The notes beneath the pieces are model-generated. The model searched no databases. It worked only from the letters and a program-made list of their open reading frames with translations, and was not told the DNA's origin. A program made the position numbers and the translations under genes. Below, piece by piece: positions 32,566 through 43,333 of a stretch of 64,000 bases of DNA (the stretch's first letter is position 1; the number at the start of each line of letters is the position of its first letter). This DNA is from Otatea glauca (Eukaryota; Streptophyta; Magnoliopsida; Poales; Poaceae): positions 49,430,743-49,494,742 of the forward strand of contig CM070723.1 of NCBI GenBank assembly GCA_036346275.1. Direction: 5' to 3'.

Positions 32566-34072
32566 ATGCCGCCGATGAAGAAGTCCAAGAAGGGGAAGCG
32601 CAAGACCAAGGACTCCGGCAAGCTCAAGAGCGCCAAGTCCGGGGGCGCGCCGCCGCCGCTCCCGCCGGAGCTCCGCGGCCTCGACACCGAGTGGTGGTAC
32701 GCCTTCCTCCACAAGCACGCCGAGTCAGGTATGCATACACCTCTCTAATCGCCCCGCTTCCTCCCTCCCTCCCCACCGTTTCTTGGATTCTTGTCCCCGC
32801 GTGCTGCATTCCCCCAAATTCGCTCCGGTCGACGGGCAATTTGTTGTGCCTGTGCGTGTATTCTGCTAAGATTTGGGGTGGACCGCCGTGTTCTTGACGG
32901 AAGGCTGAATCGTTTCGATTGATTCGGTGCGAAATTGTGACCTTGCAGTGTGATGCTATGACGAGGTGAATCTTGGTCCGACCGTGTGAGGTAGAATTTT
33001 GAGTCTTGATTCACTTTGATGGACAGGTCCCAGTGCGCCTTCAGATGAGGGGGAAGCATTCAGGTACTTCTTCAGGACTTCGAGGAAGACGTTCGACTAC
33101 ATCTGCTCCATTGTAAGGGAGGATTTGATCTCGAGGCCACCATCTGGGCTGATCAATATTGAGGGGAGGCTACTTAGCGTGGAGAAGCAAGTGGCGATTG
33201 CCATGAGGAGGCTGGCATCCGGGGATTCGCAGGTGTCGGTGGGAGCTGCTTTTGGCGTTGGGCAGTCTACTGTTTCACAAGTGACTTGGAGGTTCATCGA
33301 GTCCATGGAAGAGAGGGCTCGGCATCATCTGGTGTGGCCGGGTCCAGAGAGAATGGAGGAGATCAAAGCTAAGTTTGAGGCTCTGTCTGGTCTGCCGAAT
33401 TGCTGCGGTGCCATTGATGCCACCCACATAATCATGACGCTTCCTGCTGTGGAGTCATCTGAAGATTGGTGCGACCCGGCGAAGAACTACAGTATGTTCC
33501 TACAGGGGATTGTTGATGATCAGATGAGGTTTATTGATATTGTCACTGGTTGGCCTGGCAGCATGACATTTTCACGATTGTTGAAGTGCTCCGGGTTTTT
33601 CAAGCTTTGTAAAGCCGGAAAACGCTTGGATGGTCCTGTCAAAGTTTCGGCGGAGAATGCAGAAATCAGGGAATTCATTGCTGGTGACGTGTGTTATCCT
33701 CTACTCCCATGGCTTATGACTCCATATGAAGGGAAAAGCCTGTCTGCCCCAATGGTCAACTTTAATGCTCGGCAAAAAGCTGCAAGGGCTCTTGGAACAA
33801 GAGCATTGGCACGGCTGAAGGGTTCCTGGAGAATCTTGCACAAAGTCATGTGGAGGCCTGATAAGCATAAGTTGCCAAGTATAATTCTTGTCTGCTGCCT
33901 GCTTCACAATATAATTATAGATTGCAAAGATGAACTCCTTTCAGATGTACAACTTCCAGATAATCATGATACTGGTTATACTGAAGAGAACTGCCAACAA
34001 GTGGATCCTAATGGCAGAGTGATGAGAGAGATCATTACAGGACATCTCCAAAGTTATGAAGCTTCCAATTGA
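32566..34072 (+). CDS. ALP1-like domesticated PIF/Harbinger nuclease (DDE_Tnp_4 family), complete
   Basis: Exons 32566-32728 and 33027-34072, 402 residues; the donor GTATGC and acceptor GGACAG keep the frame. A Lys-rich N-terminus (possible nuclear signal) and a Pro-rich stretch precede a helix-turn-helix-like part (STVSQVTWRF, about 135-144) and the Harbinger nuclease fold. The first catalytic motif is kept (GAIDATHI, Asp about 185). In GWPGSMTFS (228-236) Phe stands where transposases usually have Asp, and the third motif reads TRALARLKG without the usual Glu. Loss of acidic residues, an intron and a long unbroken frame indicate a host gene rather than an active transposon. The closest relative I recognise is Arabidopsis ALP1, reported as an accessory PRC2 component that antagonises Polycomb silencing; this role is by homology. 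The 5' part of exon 1 is duplicated twice upstream. Confidence 0.85.
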
Positions 34073-34831
34073 ACTGAACTAAGCTGATTCGAAGTATTGC
34101 TGGAGTTGCGATGATGTGTATTTTTTTCTTATGTTATTTTGGTCAGTTACCCTTATTGTAATCGGACTCTAGATTCTCCAGCAATGGCGTGATTCGTTCC
34201 TTTAGGAATTAGCTACCTGGAAAAGAAAAGAACTACCCTCATGCTTGAGTTAATGTTCTCCATGGTGATGATAATCCATTAATCCCATCATTTCGAGTTG
34301 CATGATGTTTCTATGGCCATTTGTTTTGAACGAAGGAAATCATCATCATACTTTTATTTTGGAAAACATGGAAGGGAATAATCTTTGAGGAGTTATTGTC
34401 ATGCAACTTTGTAATTTGCATAATATAATGGAATTCATGGTAGTTAATTATGGAAGCATGAGCGTTCTGGCCCTTTTAGTGGTTATTATATATGTGAAAT
34501 GTTGTGGAGAGAACTATCCATGAATGCTTCAGTACCTCATTTTTGGTTGATCACAATGCCACAGTTTCTAAAACTAGACCTTTTCTTTTCTGTTTTTGAC
34601 ATGCCTGATGCTGATTTACCGAACCGCCGATGATATAACTTGAGATTGCATGCTTTTCTTTTTCTTTCGGTGATTTACTATTTGTTTTCATTGATAAGGT
34701 GGTCATTATGTCATTTATTGATTGCTCCTGCTTAAATGGCTTAACTGGAACTCTTTTCGTTCTTGCATAACTCATTACTGCAGGGTACAAACAGGATAAT
34801 GAATTCTGACAATGTTTGGTGAGACTTGTCA
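34073..34831 (+). other. 3' flank of the ALP1-like gene
   Basis: AT-rich downstream sequence expected to contain the 3' UTR. No other gene recognised. Confidence 0.4.
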
Positions 34832-34839
34832 GAAAGGCA

Positions 34840-35533
34840 CATGGTTACCTAGGCGACCCAAGCAGCCGAAGGGGGGCGCCATGGCCCAACACCCCGCCTG
34901 GAGAACGCCAGGCGGCTGCTTGGGGTGTTGAGGCATCGTGGTGACGGTGACTAGGCGTCTGGCCAAGCATCTAGGCGGCCGATTGGACTAGAGGGCTGGA
35001 GGCTAGGTCATTTGAGGACGGGATAGGGGAGTTACGGGAGGGCTGGACTTGCGTTGTGTGGAGCCGTGTTGACCGGAGAGGACGAACTCTAGAGTTGCGC
35101 CTCCATCGATCGTCGATCGGTAATCCCTTCAGCCTCCCCTCACCTTCCCCTCCGTCTCTGTCACCCCCGTTGCCAGCAGCGCCTCCCCCTCCACCTCTAG
35201 TGCTACCGTCACCCCCGCTGCCAGTAGCGCCTCCCTTCCGCCTCTGGTGCTACCACCGCCTCCGTTGCCAGCAGCGCCTTCCGCGGTGAAAAAGCTCTCC
35301 CGTGAAAGGGTAAGGCTGGCTTGCTCTCCCGTGAAGGACAGAGAAGAGATATGGATAGAGAAGGGATAAGGTTGGACCAAGTGACTTATCCTTGGAAGTT
35401 GGAATATTCTCAGTTTACTTGCTGCTGCATATGCATTATTTTGGTAGTCTAACTGTCGCCTAAGCAGACGCCTAGGTGCCTAGACGTCTAGCGTCTAGAC
35501 GCCCTAGAGGCGACTCGCGTCGTGATAACCATG
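34840..35533. mobile_element. hAT-type non-autonomous element, 694 bp, CCTAGGCG-rich ends
   Basis: The ends CATGGTTAC and GATAACCATG are inverted. The flanks carry an 8-bp near-duplication, GAAAGGCA (34832-34839) and GACAGGCA (35534-35541). Subterminal regions are packed with CTAGGCG/CGCCTAG motifs on both sides. No transposase is encoded. Confidence 0.65.
35140..35290. repeat. Imperfect minisatellite, about 48-60-bp period
   Basis: CACCCCCGTTGCCAGCAGCGCCTCCC-like units recur about three times within the hAT-type element (about 35164, 35210 and 35260). Open frames across it are proline-rich artefacts. Confidence 0.55.
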
Positions 35534-35541
35534 GACAGGCA

Positions 35542-36166
35542 TATAGTACAAATTGTATTGTAATCTTTTTGTAATGAAGAATCATATGGAAGGTCATAAG
35601 ATGTAAGTTTGCATGGTGACATAGCCAGTGAAGATGAAGTCTTGCAATACTTAGAGAGCATAGAGCAATGCACAAGCGGGAATAAGCATAGTGACCATTA
35701 AACTTGGTGCATTCTTTGAGTATATGGAGCTCGATGTTGCGTTAGATTCCGCGCTTCCTGCATCAAATTGACTAATCTAGTTAGGCCAGTGCGTATGAAC
35801 TTCTAATATATGAGAACGAAGCTCTTGCTCTATCCTTCAGACTAAGAGCTATATTTATAAGGCGTACAAAGAAGACTTTACGTAGGAGTAGAACTGCATA
35901 CTTGGAAAGGAAACAAAACCGAAACGAATTCGGATCACAAACTCAACACATTTTGCACTGTGCTGGAAACAATTTCTTTCGAATATTGCTATATACTGAT
36001 CATCAGAACTTCTGTCATCTATGGTCATTTGGCAAATACCCATCTATTGTACAGCAATATGAAGCAATATTTTCATTCAACTAGAGATGGGCAACACATG
36101 TTGATGCAAAATTTGGTCCTCCATTTTGTACTGGAAGAATAATGAACCATATGAAATAAACACAAT
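35542..36166. other. Intergenic between the hAT-type element and the LTP gene
   Basis: No recognisable gene. The part next to 36167 would include the LTP gene 3' UTR. Confidence 0.4.
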
Positions 36167-37007
36167 TTATATTCTTTCGTTAGGTTTATCAACGACTTCA
36201 CCTTTAGGTGCATCTGCGGCTTCTGCGCTTGTTGCTGGCGACTCACTAGAAGGTGTTGCTGCAGGTGTTGTTGTTCCTGGTAGAGCTGGAACGCCTGAAA
36301 TTAAACAGCCATCCAGTTTGGTTTGGTGAGGTTTTTTTTTTCTTTTTTTAAAAAACAAAATGGTTTGATGGGTTTAAGAAGTGATATACTCACTCCGGTC
36401 ACAGCAAATAATTGTCGTTTTGGATATCGACATGATCCCCAAAACTCAAATTTGACAACTAATTTCTATTATAATATATTTAAAAATTCCAATAAAACTA
36501 AAATATTATAAAATTATGTTTCGAGACAAATCTACACATATGATTTTCATACATCGAATCTAAATATTTTAAAAGATATCGATAGGTAAAGTTTCAAAAG
36601 TTTGACTGCACGCATCTCAAATCGAAAAGTTTTTTTGTGAATCGGAGGGAGTACTGATTATGACATGCATTGGATCGTAACATACCTGTGCATTGGCTAA
36701 TTGGTGGTGCTTGGACCTTGCAGACACCGGGCAGTTCCAGCGCCCTCGTATGGTTGATGGAAATGCCGAAGGACGCGGCGCTGCCATCCAGGACCATGCA
36801 GAGGCACCGGGGGTCGGACTGGACGACGCCGGCGAGCGTGGTGCAGCAAGCGAATCCAGGGAGCAGGGATTTGCTCGAGATGTAGTCGAGGCACGGGGAG
36901 AGGGTCATCATCACGCTTGAACAGCCGTTGTTCTGCGCCGCGGTCTGGGAAGCCAGCATCATCACCAAACCCAACGCGGCGGTGATCTCCATCTTTCGCG
37001 ACGCCAT
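36167..37007 (-). CDS. Non-specific lipid-transfer protein-like (LTPG/xylogen-type 8-Cys protein)
   Basis: Two exons, 37007-36686 and 36294-36167, with donor CACAG/GTATG and acceptor TTTCAG/GCGTT, giving 149 residues. Residues 1-24 are a hydrophobic signal peptide (cleavage likely after QTAA). Eight cysteines at 29, 39, 54, 55, 68, 70, 96 and 106 follow the lipid-transfer pattern C..C..CC..CXC..C..C and should form four disulphides around a lipid cavity. A sequon (NHT, 85-87) is present. After the domain comes a Ser/Pro/Ala-rich tail as in GPI-anchored LTPs. However, the frame ends hydrophilic, with no GPI hydrophobic segment. A possible alternative donor (AAAG/GTGAAG) in exon 2 might lead to another exon, but I found no such exon. 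The start was chosen to give the signal peptide; an upstream in-frame ATG (37049) would bury it. The likely site of action is the cell wall or apoplast. Confidence 0.8.
36389..36651. mobile_element. Stowaway MITE in the LTP gene intron
   Basis: It starts CTCACTCCGGTCACA and ends GAATCGGAGGGAG, imperfect inverses, with TA on each side (36387-36388 and 36652-36653). It makes up most of the 391-bp intron (36295-36685). Confidence 0.75.
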
Positions 37008-37049
37008 TCTCAGCTGAGCTGCCGGCGGTCCCTCCGCCTCAACGAACAA

Positions 37050-38025
37050 CGCCGGTAAAGCGAAGCCTTGTCCCCAAAAGAACTCTGATTGCCCAACAGA
37101 GAGTGGTTTCTAAAGAGGTTGAAGGAGGAGACGTTGTATGCATGCTGCGTCCGTGCCGAAATTGTTAGGATGCTATACCAGGGTCCAGGAAGGTAGGAAG
37201 CTGCTATGTTCTCCTGACCACACAGCTGTTTGGTCATGGTGCTAAATCTGAATGGCCTTTGATGCAGCATTCTATTCATAGTTACCGCCGGAAACGCAGT
37301 TTGTCTGAGTAGCGGCATGGTATTTGGGTTCGTGGGTCGTTATTTTTTTTTCTAATTTCTACTGCGAATATGAACTCATGCCTTAAACCGGTTCGGGTTC
37401 AACGAATCCGGTTCGTAAGGGTTTACAGTGAATATGGTAACTATGATTCTATTCATGGGAGGAAAGGGCTCGATGTATATGCACAAATTTAGAGGGTTTG
37501 GTTGCTCCCATCCGGGTACAAGCAGTTGCAGTTCTTCCTTTATTATTTCCTGAGTCTGAAGTGTCAATTTGTCCTTACATTTGTAGGAGGGATGCTGAAA
37601 CTAATACGCATCGATCCAACTCATACTGATGCGATTTTGTTAGCTGTTACAGTATTTGATTGTTTTGAGGATTAGGTTGCATCAAATTTTGTTTTTTTAG
37701 TTCTGAAAATACAATATGAATTCAAGTGCGAAAATACAGGAATGGATAACACATCTAAACTATAGAAGTGTAGAGAACAGTTGATTGGATAGTAGGTAAG
37801 AAAAACATTAGTTTTTTTTGTTTTTTAGGGCACACAACACGACTGACGTTGGATATGCATGTGTGCATACACACGCTAGGGATTGCAGAGGTGGGGAACT
37901 GGGGATAAATTCACAACCATACGAAGAACACACCGGCACGTTAGTTGGCAACATTGAGGAGAACCTAGGGTTCGATATTTGATGAAGGGGGTGACCACTA
38001 GCCAAGCGACCACTACCGTCTTGAA
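37050..38025. other. LTP gene upstream region and intergenic DNA
   Basis: No gene is recognised. Open frames on the minus strand at 37010-37318 continue upstream of the LTP start and lack a family match. Confidence 0.4.
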
Positions 38026-38165
38026 CAGTGATGGAACTAGAAATTTTTTAATAAAGATGTATACTTCACGTGTACAACTCTAGTCTCGTACAATATCTTC
38101 GTAACATCATAAATCCAATATATATATTAAAAATTTGCTAAAAATACAATACAAATAGTTCTAAA
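38026..38165 (+). repeat. hAT-like terminal segment, left member of an inverted pair
   Basis: It begins CAGTGATGGAACTAGAAA and is similar over about 140 bp to the reverse complement of 43671-43810, which begins CAGTGACGGAATTAGAAA. The motif resembles hAT ends. See the partner entry. Confidence 0.55.
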
Positions 38166-38299
38166 ATCAACAAATTAGAACTAATTCAATCAACAAATTT
38201 GACCCATTAATAGATGATCTTCCGATATTTTTCAAATTATTTGAGGTGCGGATGCATAATGGTTGAAAGAGCATGTGGAGGTCTACCCGTGATGGTGAT

Positions 38300-39839
38300 G
38301 AGTTATTGACATCATTTAATCACGTGGTGCTTGAGTTTGAGCATAATTTGAAGTCTAATTCGAATTTGAAGCAATTTGGAGTGCCCAGAAATTGCGGTGC
38401 TACCGGTCATGGGGCGGTAGCACCGGGCCTTAGGCCGATGTGATTTTTCCAGAGGGCTGATTTTTTGGATTTCTTGGAGGGCGGTAGCACTGGCCCTTAT
38501 GAGCGAGAATGAACTAAAATTTATGATTTTGATAATATAATTGTATATCTTTTTGGACATTGCTATGTGATGGGTATTTCTTGTCTTTGATGGTCGCAGG
38601 ACGACGATGCTAAGTCATGGTGAGGCAAAAGACGACCGAGACTAGGCGAGGTGCGTCAGAGGTCTAGACTGTCGAGGATCGTCGGAAGATGATTGGAGAT
38701 GGGGTCATTACGAGCCGAGAAGACAAGGAATGGATGAGATGCTAACTTGGAGCTACTCGGATCAAGGAGGGCCGTTGGATCACGGTCTAGGTGATAGAGT
38801 AGCGGGTCTAGTTAGTATGCTTTGAAAAGCGTATAAAAACCCGATATGGTTGTTGGGTTTCGGGTTAGCCCATGTATGGCTGTGTGAGTGAGTCAATCCT
38901 AGCCCTTGAGATGATCATTAGGGTTGAAGTAACTCATCTAAGGGTGGAGGATGGCTCAAGAGTAGTATAAATGAGGGGTAGGGGTATTTCTCCCCTCTTT
39001 GAAGTTTTTGAAGTTCTTGTGCTCCTTTGAGCTTTGCCTACTTTGTTGTATGGCTTTGTAAACCTCCCTTTCAGAAATAAAAGTTTAATTTCCTCAAGTC
39101 TGAATTTATTTTACGTATTTACATTATGCTTTAAATTAAGTCTTTAAATTCCACAATTTACATTCTTGCAATTTAATTTCTGCACATTTGGATTTGCCTC
39201 TCCTTCTAAATTCGTGTGGATTTTGTGCCGAGGATATATGATTGATGGATGAGTCTTCTTCAGACCATATCCCAATCATCTAGGCAAATCTTGTGCTCTT
39301 TTTTGCAAGAAACCGATCTTTTGCTCTTTAGGAAATCATTCTTGGAAGATCGAGTTTCTGGTATTTTTGACTTGTGTTCTTGCTTGTTTTGACGTGTGGG
39401 AGGCTATCCAAAATCATCTTGATCATTAAAACCCCACGAGCAAGTTCAATATCAAGTTTTTAGGGTTTTGCTCTTACTTGGTGCATTCTTCCTTCGATTC
39501 GAAAAAGGTCAGAACTTTGACGTCAATCTCTTAGATTGAAGGTTGGAATAGATTCCTGACCTCCATACGAAGGTGCATACTAAGTTTCATGAGTTTTGAA
39601 TCAACCGATCAAAAGTTGCATCATTTTTTCTTTTGAAATTGTGATGTGTTCTTTGCTGATTTTTGAGACCCGGTGCTACCGGCCTCCCAGTGGTAGAACC
39701 GGCCCTATAGGGTAAATTGCTCCCTCTCAATTTCTCTTTTTGATTGTTTCGACTAAGGGCTTGTTTGGATCATTTTGAGTGGGGGAAAATTTTATTTGGG
39801 ATCATTCACCCCCCTCTGATCGCCATCTCGGTCCTTCAA
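38300..39839 (+). mobile_element. LTR of a truncated copia-type retrotransposon
   Basis: The right end is set by a plant initiator-Met primer site just downstream (TTGGTATTAAAGC, 39839-39851, near the standard TGGTATCAGAGC). The stretch holds a TATA-like GTATAAATGAGG (about 38965) and an AATAAA (about 39074) in the right order for an LTR, and CGGTAGCACCGG/GGTGCTACCGG phrases on both sides. The left boundary is uncertain. Confidence 0.45.
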
Positions 39840-39894
39840 TTGGTATTAAAGCCCGATTTTGCTCTTTCATAGATCTTGACCAGTCTCAAGAGTC

Positions 39895-40832
39895 ATGAAA
39901 ACGGACAAATATTCCACCAAGCCTCCTATCTTTTCTGGAGTTGATTTTCCCTTCTGGAAGTCGAGAATGGAGCCGTACATCACTGCCCAGGGCTTCCTGA
40001 TTTGGTAGAAGGTAAAGCTCCCATATGAGAATCCTGCCGATGAAAACGTTACGGCCGGCAATATGACTCATGTTGAGGCGAACGCTAAGGCAAGGAACAT
40101 CCTCATACAGGCCTTAGCTGCAGTGAGTACGATAGGATCTCTCACCTATGATCCGCTCATCAGATCTAGGTGACCCTCGATGCTTACCATGAGAGCACCA
40201 CCCACATCAAGACGGTGAGACAGGATCAATACAAGCGTGACTACAACAAGTTTGAACAACACGTTGGTGAGACCCTTGATGAGTGCTTTGGTCATTTTAC
40301 AAGGATTTTGAGTGATCTCCGAGCAGTTGGTTGCACATACCCTGACTCAGAGAACGCTTGACACTTCTTGACCGCACTTGATCTTTGAGGTTAGGAGATG
40401 AAGGTGACTGCCACTAAGGACACCACAGACTTATCGATCTTGACTCTTGACGAGCTTTACTCCCGGTTCAAGACTCATGAGATCGACATTGTCTCTTGTA
40501 AGACAAAGTCGCAGTCGATGGCCTTGGTCACCGATCCCATTGGCTCCTCTTTTGAGACTCCAGTTAGTTTCTCTCTTTGCACCCTTTGTGAGCTAAGCGA
40601 TGAACAGCTAGAAAATTTTCAAGAAAGTGAGATTGCTCTTCTAGCTCGCAAATTCTCTCATGCCTACAAGAGGGTGAAGGAGAGAAAGAGAGGTGGCATC
40701 ATCACCTGCTTTGAGTGTGGTGGCTCCAACCCATTCGGGCAAACTGCCCCAAGTTGGGGAAAGGCAAAAACGACTCCGGTGGTTCGGGAAAAATCAACTA
40801 CACCGATAAGAATTGAAATCAACATAATCTAA
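39895..40832 (+). pseudogene. copia-type gag remnant
   Basis: Starting at ATG 39895 the frames read KPPIFSGVDFPFWKSRM and later VRQDQYKRDYNKFEQ, LDECFGHF and CFECGGSNPFGQTA (an altered CCHC knuckle), which is gag of the UBN2/retrotran_gag type. Stops and frameshifts at about 40006, 40170 and 40362 break it. No pol follows; unrelated tandem repeats begin at 40835. Confidence 0.7.
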
Positions 40833-40834
40833 TT

Positions 40835-41375
40835 TAATACCATTTTGTTGATGGTTTCGAAGTATTTTTAGAATCGAGCTAACTAGCTGGTCACTAGCTA
40901 GGGGTGGATATCGATTCAGGTACCCGTCTTATCGAGCTTTTCCCGAAATCGATTTAATTTGATTTAATATCACTTTATTGATAGTTTATAAATATTTTTA
41001 GAATCGATATAACGAGCTAAGCCAATCTGAGTTAATTGCATTTGATTTAATATCATTTCATTATTATTTTGGAAGTATTTTTGGAATCGAGCTAATGAAC
41101 CGACCACTAATATCGAGCCAGTCCTCATTTTATCGAGCTTTGATTCAATATTGTTTTATTGGAATTTTGGAAGTATTTTTAGAATCTAGCTAATGAGCCA
41201 AGCCAAGCTGAGTTAATTGAATTTGATTTAATATAATTTCATTGATAGTTTGGAAGTATTTTTAGAGTCGAACTAACGAGTAGGCCGCTAATATCAAGCC
41301 AGGTCCGCATCTTATCGAGCTTTTCCCCGAAATTGATATAATTTGATTTAGTATCAATTGATAGTTAGGAAGTCT
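40835..41375. repeat. Tandem array with alternating long and short units
   Basis: The phrase GGAAGTATTTTTAGAATCGA recurs at about 40859, 40992, 41077, 41169, 41252 and, truncated, 41367. Spacings are roughly 133, 85, 92, 83 and 115 bp. Alternate units carry GAGCTAAGCC-type or GACCACTAATATCGAGCC-type variants, suggesting a dimeric higher-order arrangement. Confidence 0.6.
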
Positions 41376-42420
41376 TAATAGAGCTAAGGAGGAGCAGAGT
41401 CACCAATTAAGACAGTAATTAAAGCAATTTTGAACCATGCCCCACTAACGAGTTTTTTTCCACGCCTACTAATAGGGAGCTTAATAGCCAAAGAAAAATT
41501 ACCCCAACCAATCAATGTTTCAAATCTCATTTTTGGTTGATATCTCATGGTATTCTTTTGCTCCTCCATGATTGTATAGTTGGGGTTGTCCAAGAGAACC
41601 TAAGTGTTTTTTTGCTAAATAGCACTCAAATTCTGAGTTTTCATATCTACTCCTATTTGAATACTATTTTATCAAGAGTACTCAATTTTTTTAGATATTA
41701 GGTGAGGGACATTATTCTTTTTTATATGGCCTTTTTACATCAATTATATGCTAGTTTTACACAAATTAAATTATGTAAAAATATGTGAAAATTTGTAAAA
41801 AGAGAGAATATTATTCTTTATGCATGGCCTTTTTTACATCTTACATACTAATTTTACACAAATTAAATTATGTTAAAAATAATATGACAATTTGTTAAAA
41901 AAAAAGAAACAAAACAAACTATAAGGAACACAACAAACAAAAATATGGATCACAAAGTCAAATATAGATAAAGTACAATGTGGATCACAAAGCAATATCT
42001 AATAGACAAAAAAAATTGAGTGCCCACAAACAAAAAAAAAATTAGTATCTAATAGACAAAAAAAAGTAGTGCTCACAAACAAAAAAAACACTTGAGTGCC
42101 ATTTAGCAATTCCCTATATACTTTGTGCAAAATAATGAGCTTGTTTCTCCTCTGCAAGTGACATTTGATCATGCACTGTTTATTGAAAACAGAAATGGAA
42201 TTAGCTTTGTATGATGGTGGCTTATGCTTTTGTGCCTTGCATTGCTGTTTTTTATTTTTATTTTTTGTGGGAACAGGCAAGTAGCATAGATGTTTACCGT
42301 CCTGGATAACAACTATAGGTTAGCCATGATGTTTGATAACATATCCGTTACAATTTTGTTACTTTCTCTTGTCTCACCTAATGTGTAATAATATAATAAC
42401 TTATATTATACCGGAGAGAA
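41376..42420. other. AT-rich intergenic DNA with internal duplication
   Basis: A block of about 95 bp at 41713 (TATTCTT..CATGGCC..TTTTACACAAATTAAATTATG) recurs at about 41811, followed by CACAAACAAAAAAAA repeats up to 42110. No gene recognised. Confidence 0.5.
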
Positions 42421-43333
42421 TCGGTCGTCGGTCAGGCACGCCATGTCACCATTTTCACGAAAAAGTCCTTCCAAAATTTTGAAATTATGTTTAGCTCCTC
42501 CCGTCGGTTTTTCACAAAATGGATCTAAAAAAACTAAAGTTACATTTAGGTCCCTCTATGGTCTTTCCCAAAAAGTAGCCCGTAGTTTCGTAGATTTACC
42601 GACAACTCCTAGTAACCCAGTTTTTTAAAAAAACCGAGAAAACTAAAATTACGCAAAAAGGAACCCGCGGTTTCATAGATTCGCTGATGACTCCTAGCAA
42701 CCCATTTTTTTAAAAAAAACCAGAAAACCAAAATTACGTACAGGTTACAGATTCGCTAACAACTCCTAGTAGGCCATTTAAAAAAAAACTAGAAAACCAA
42801 AATTATGTACAGGTCCTCCCGCAAATTTGCTGATGACTCTTAGCAACCTATTTTTTTGAAGAAAAAAAACCCGAGAAAACCGAAATTACGCAAAAAGGAA
42901 CCCGCGGTTTCGCAAATTTGCCAGCGACTCCTAGTAGCACATTTTTTAAAAAAAGCCTAGAAAACTGAGGCTACGTTGACGCCCTCCCGCAAATTCGCCA
43001 ATGACTCCTTGCTAACATATTTCTTAAAAAAAACCCGAGAAAAACAAATTCGCCAACGACTCATAGCTAACACATTTTTAAAAAAAAAACCCAAGAAAAA
43101 TAGAAATTATGTTCATGTCCTCATACCTTTTTTTCACATGTAACCAAATTTCGTACCGCACAAAGAGGATATATGGTGCCGCAGATTCGCCGATGGCTTC
43201 TAACTAGCACATTTTTGGAAAAAAAAAACCGAGGAAAAACGAATTTATGTTTCGGTCTTCATACCTTTTTTTCCTAGAAATAACCGTCGGACAAAATTTT
43301 GAACGGCGCAGCGTAGCACGCGATCGTGACTAG
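42421..43333 (+). mobile_element. Candidate non-autonomous Helitron with an internal diverged tandem array
   Basis: The left edge reads A/TCGGTCGTC and the right edge GACTAG/T, as expected for insertion between A and T with a 5' TC and 3' CTAG. The right end has GCAGCGTAGCACGCG just inside. The interior is about eight diverged 80-100-bp units built on GATTCGCCGACGACTCCTAG, poly(T/A) and GAGAAAACCAAAATTACG. There is no RepHel coding sequence. The terminal hairpin is weak, so the class is tentative. Confidence 0.35.

Larger units (their letters stand above)
26553..32646 (+). repeat. Tandem segmental duplication, unit 3 (6,094 bp, internally deleted)
   Basis: Third unit. It runs into the intact ALP1 gene at 32647. 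Compared with unit 1 it lacks 9929-13931 (about 4.0 kb), joined at ATGC (30027-30030). Confidence 0.95.

Noticed and set aside
41384..41593. 69-codon minus-strand frame as a gene
   Set aside because: It has no recognisable domain and lies in repeat-rich DNA next to a tandem array.
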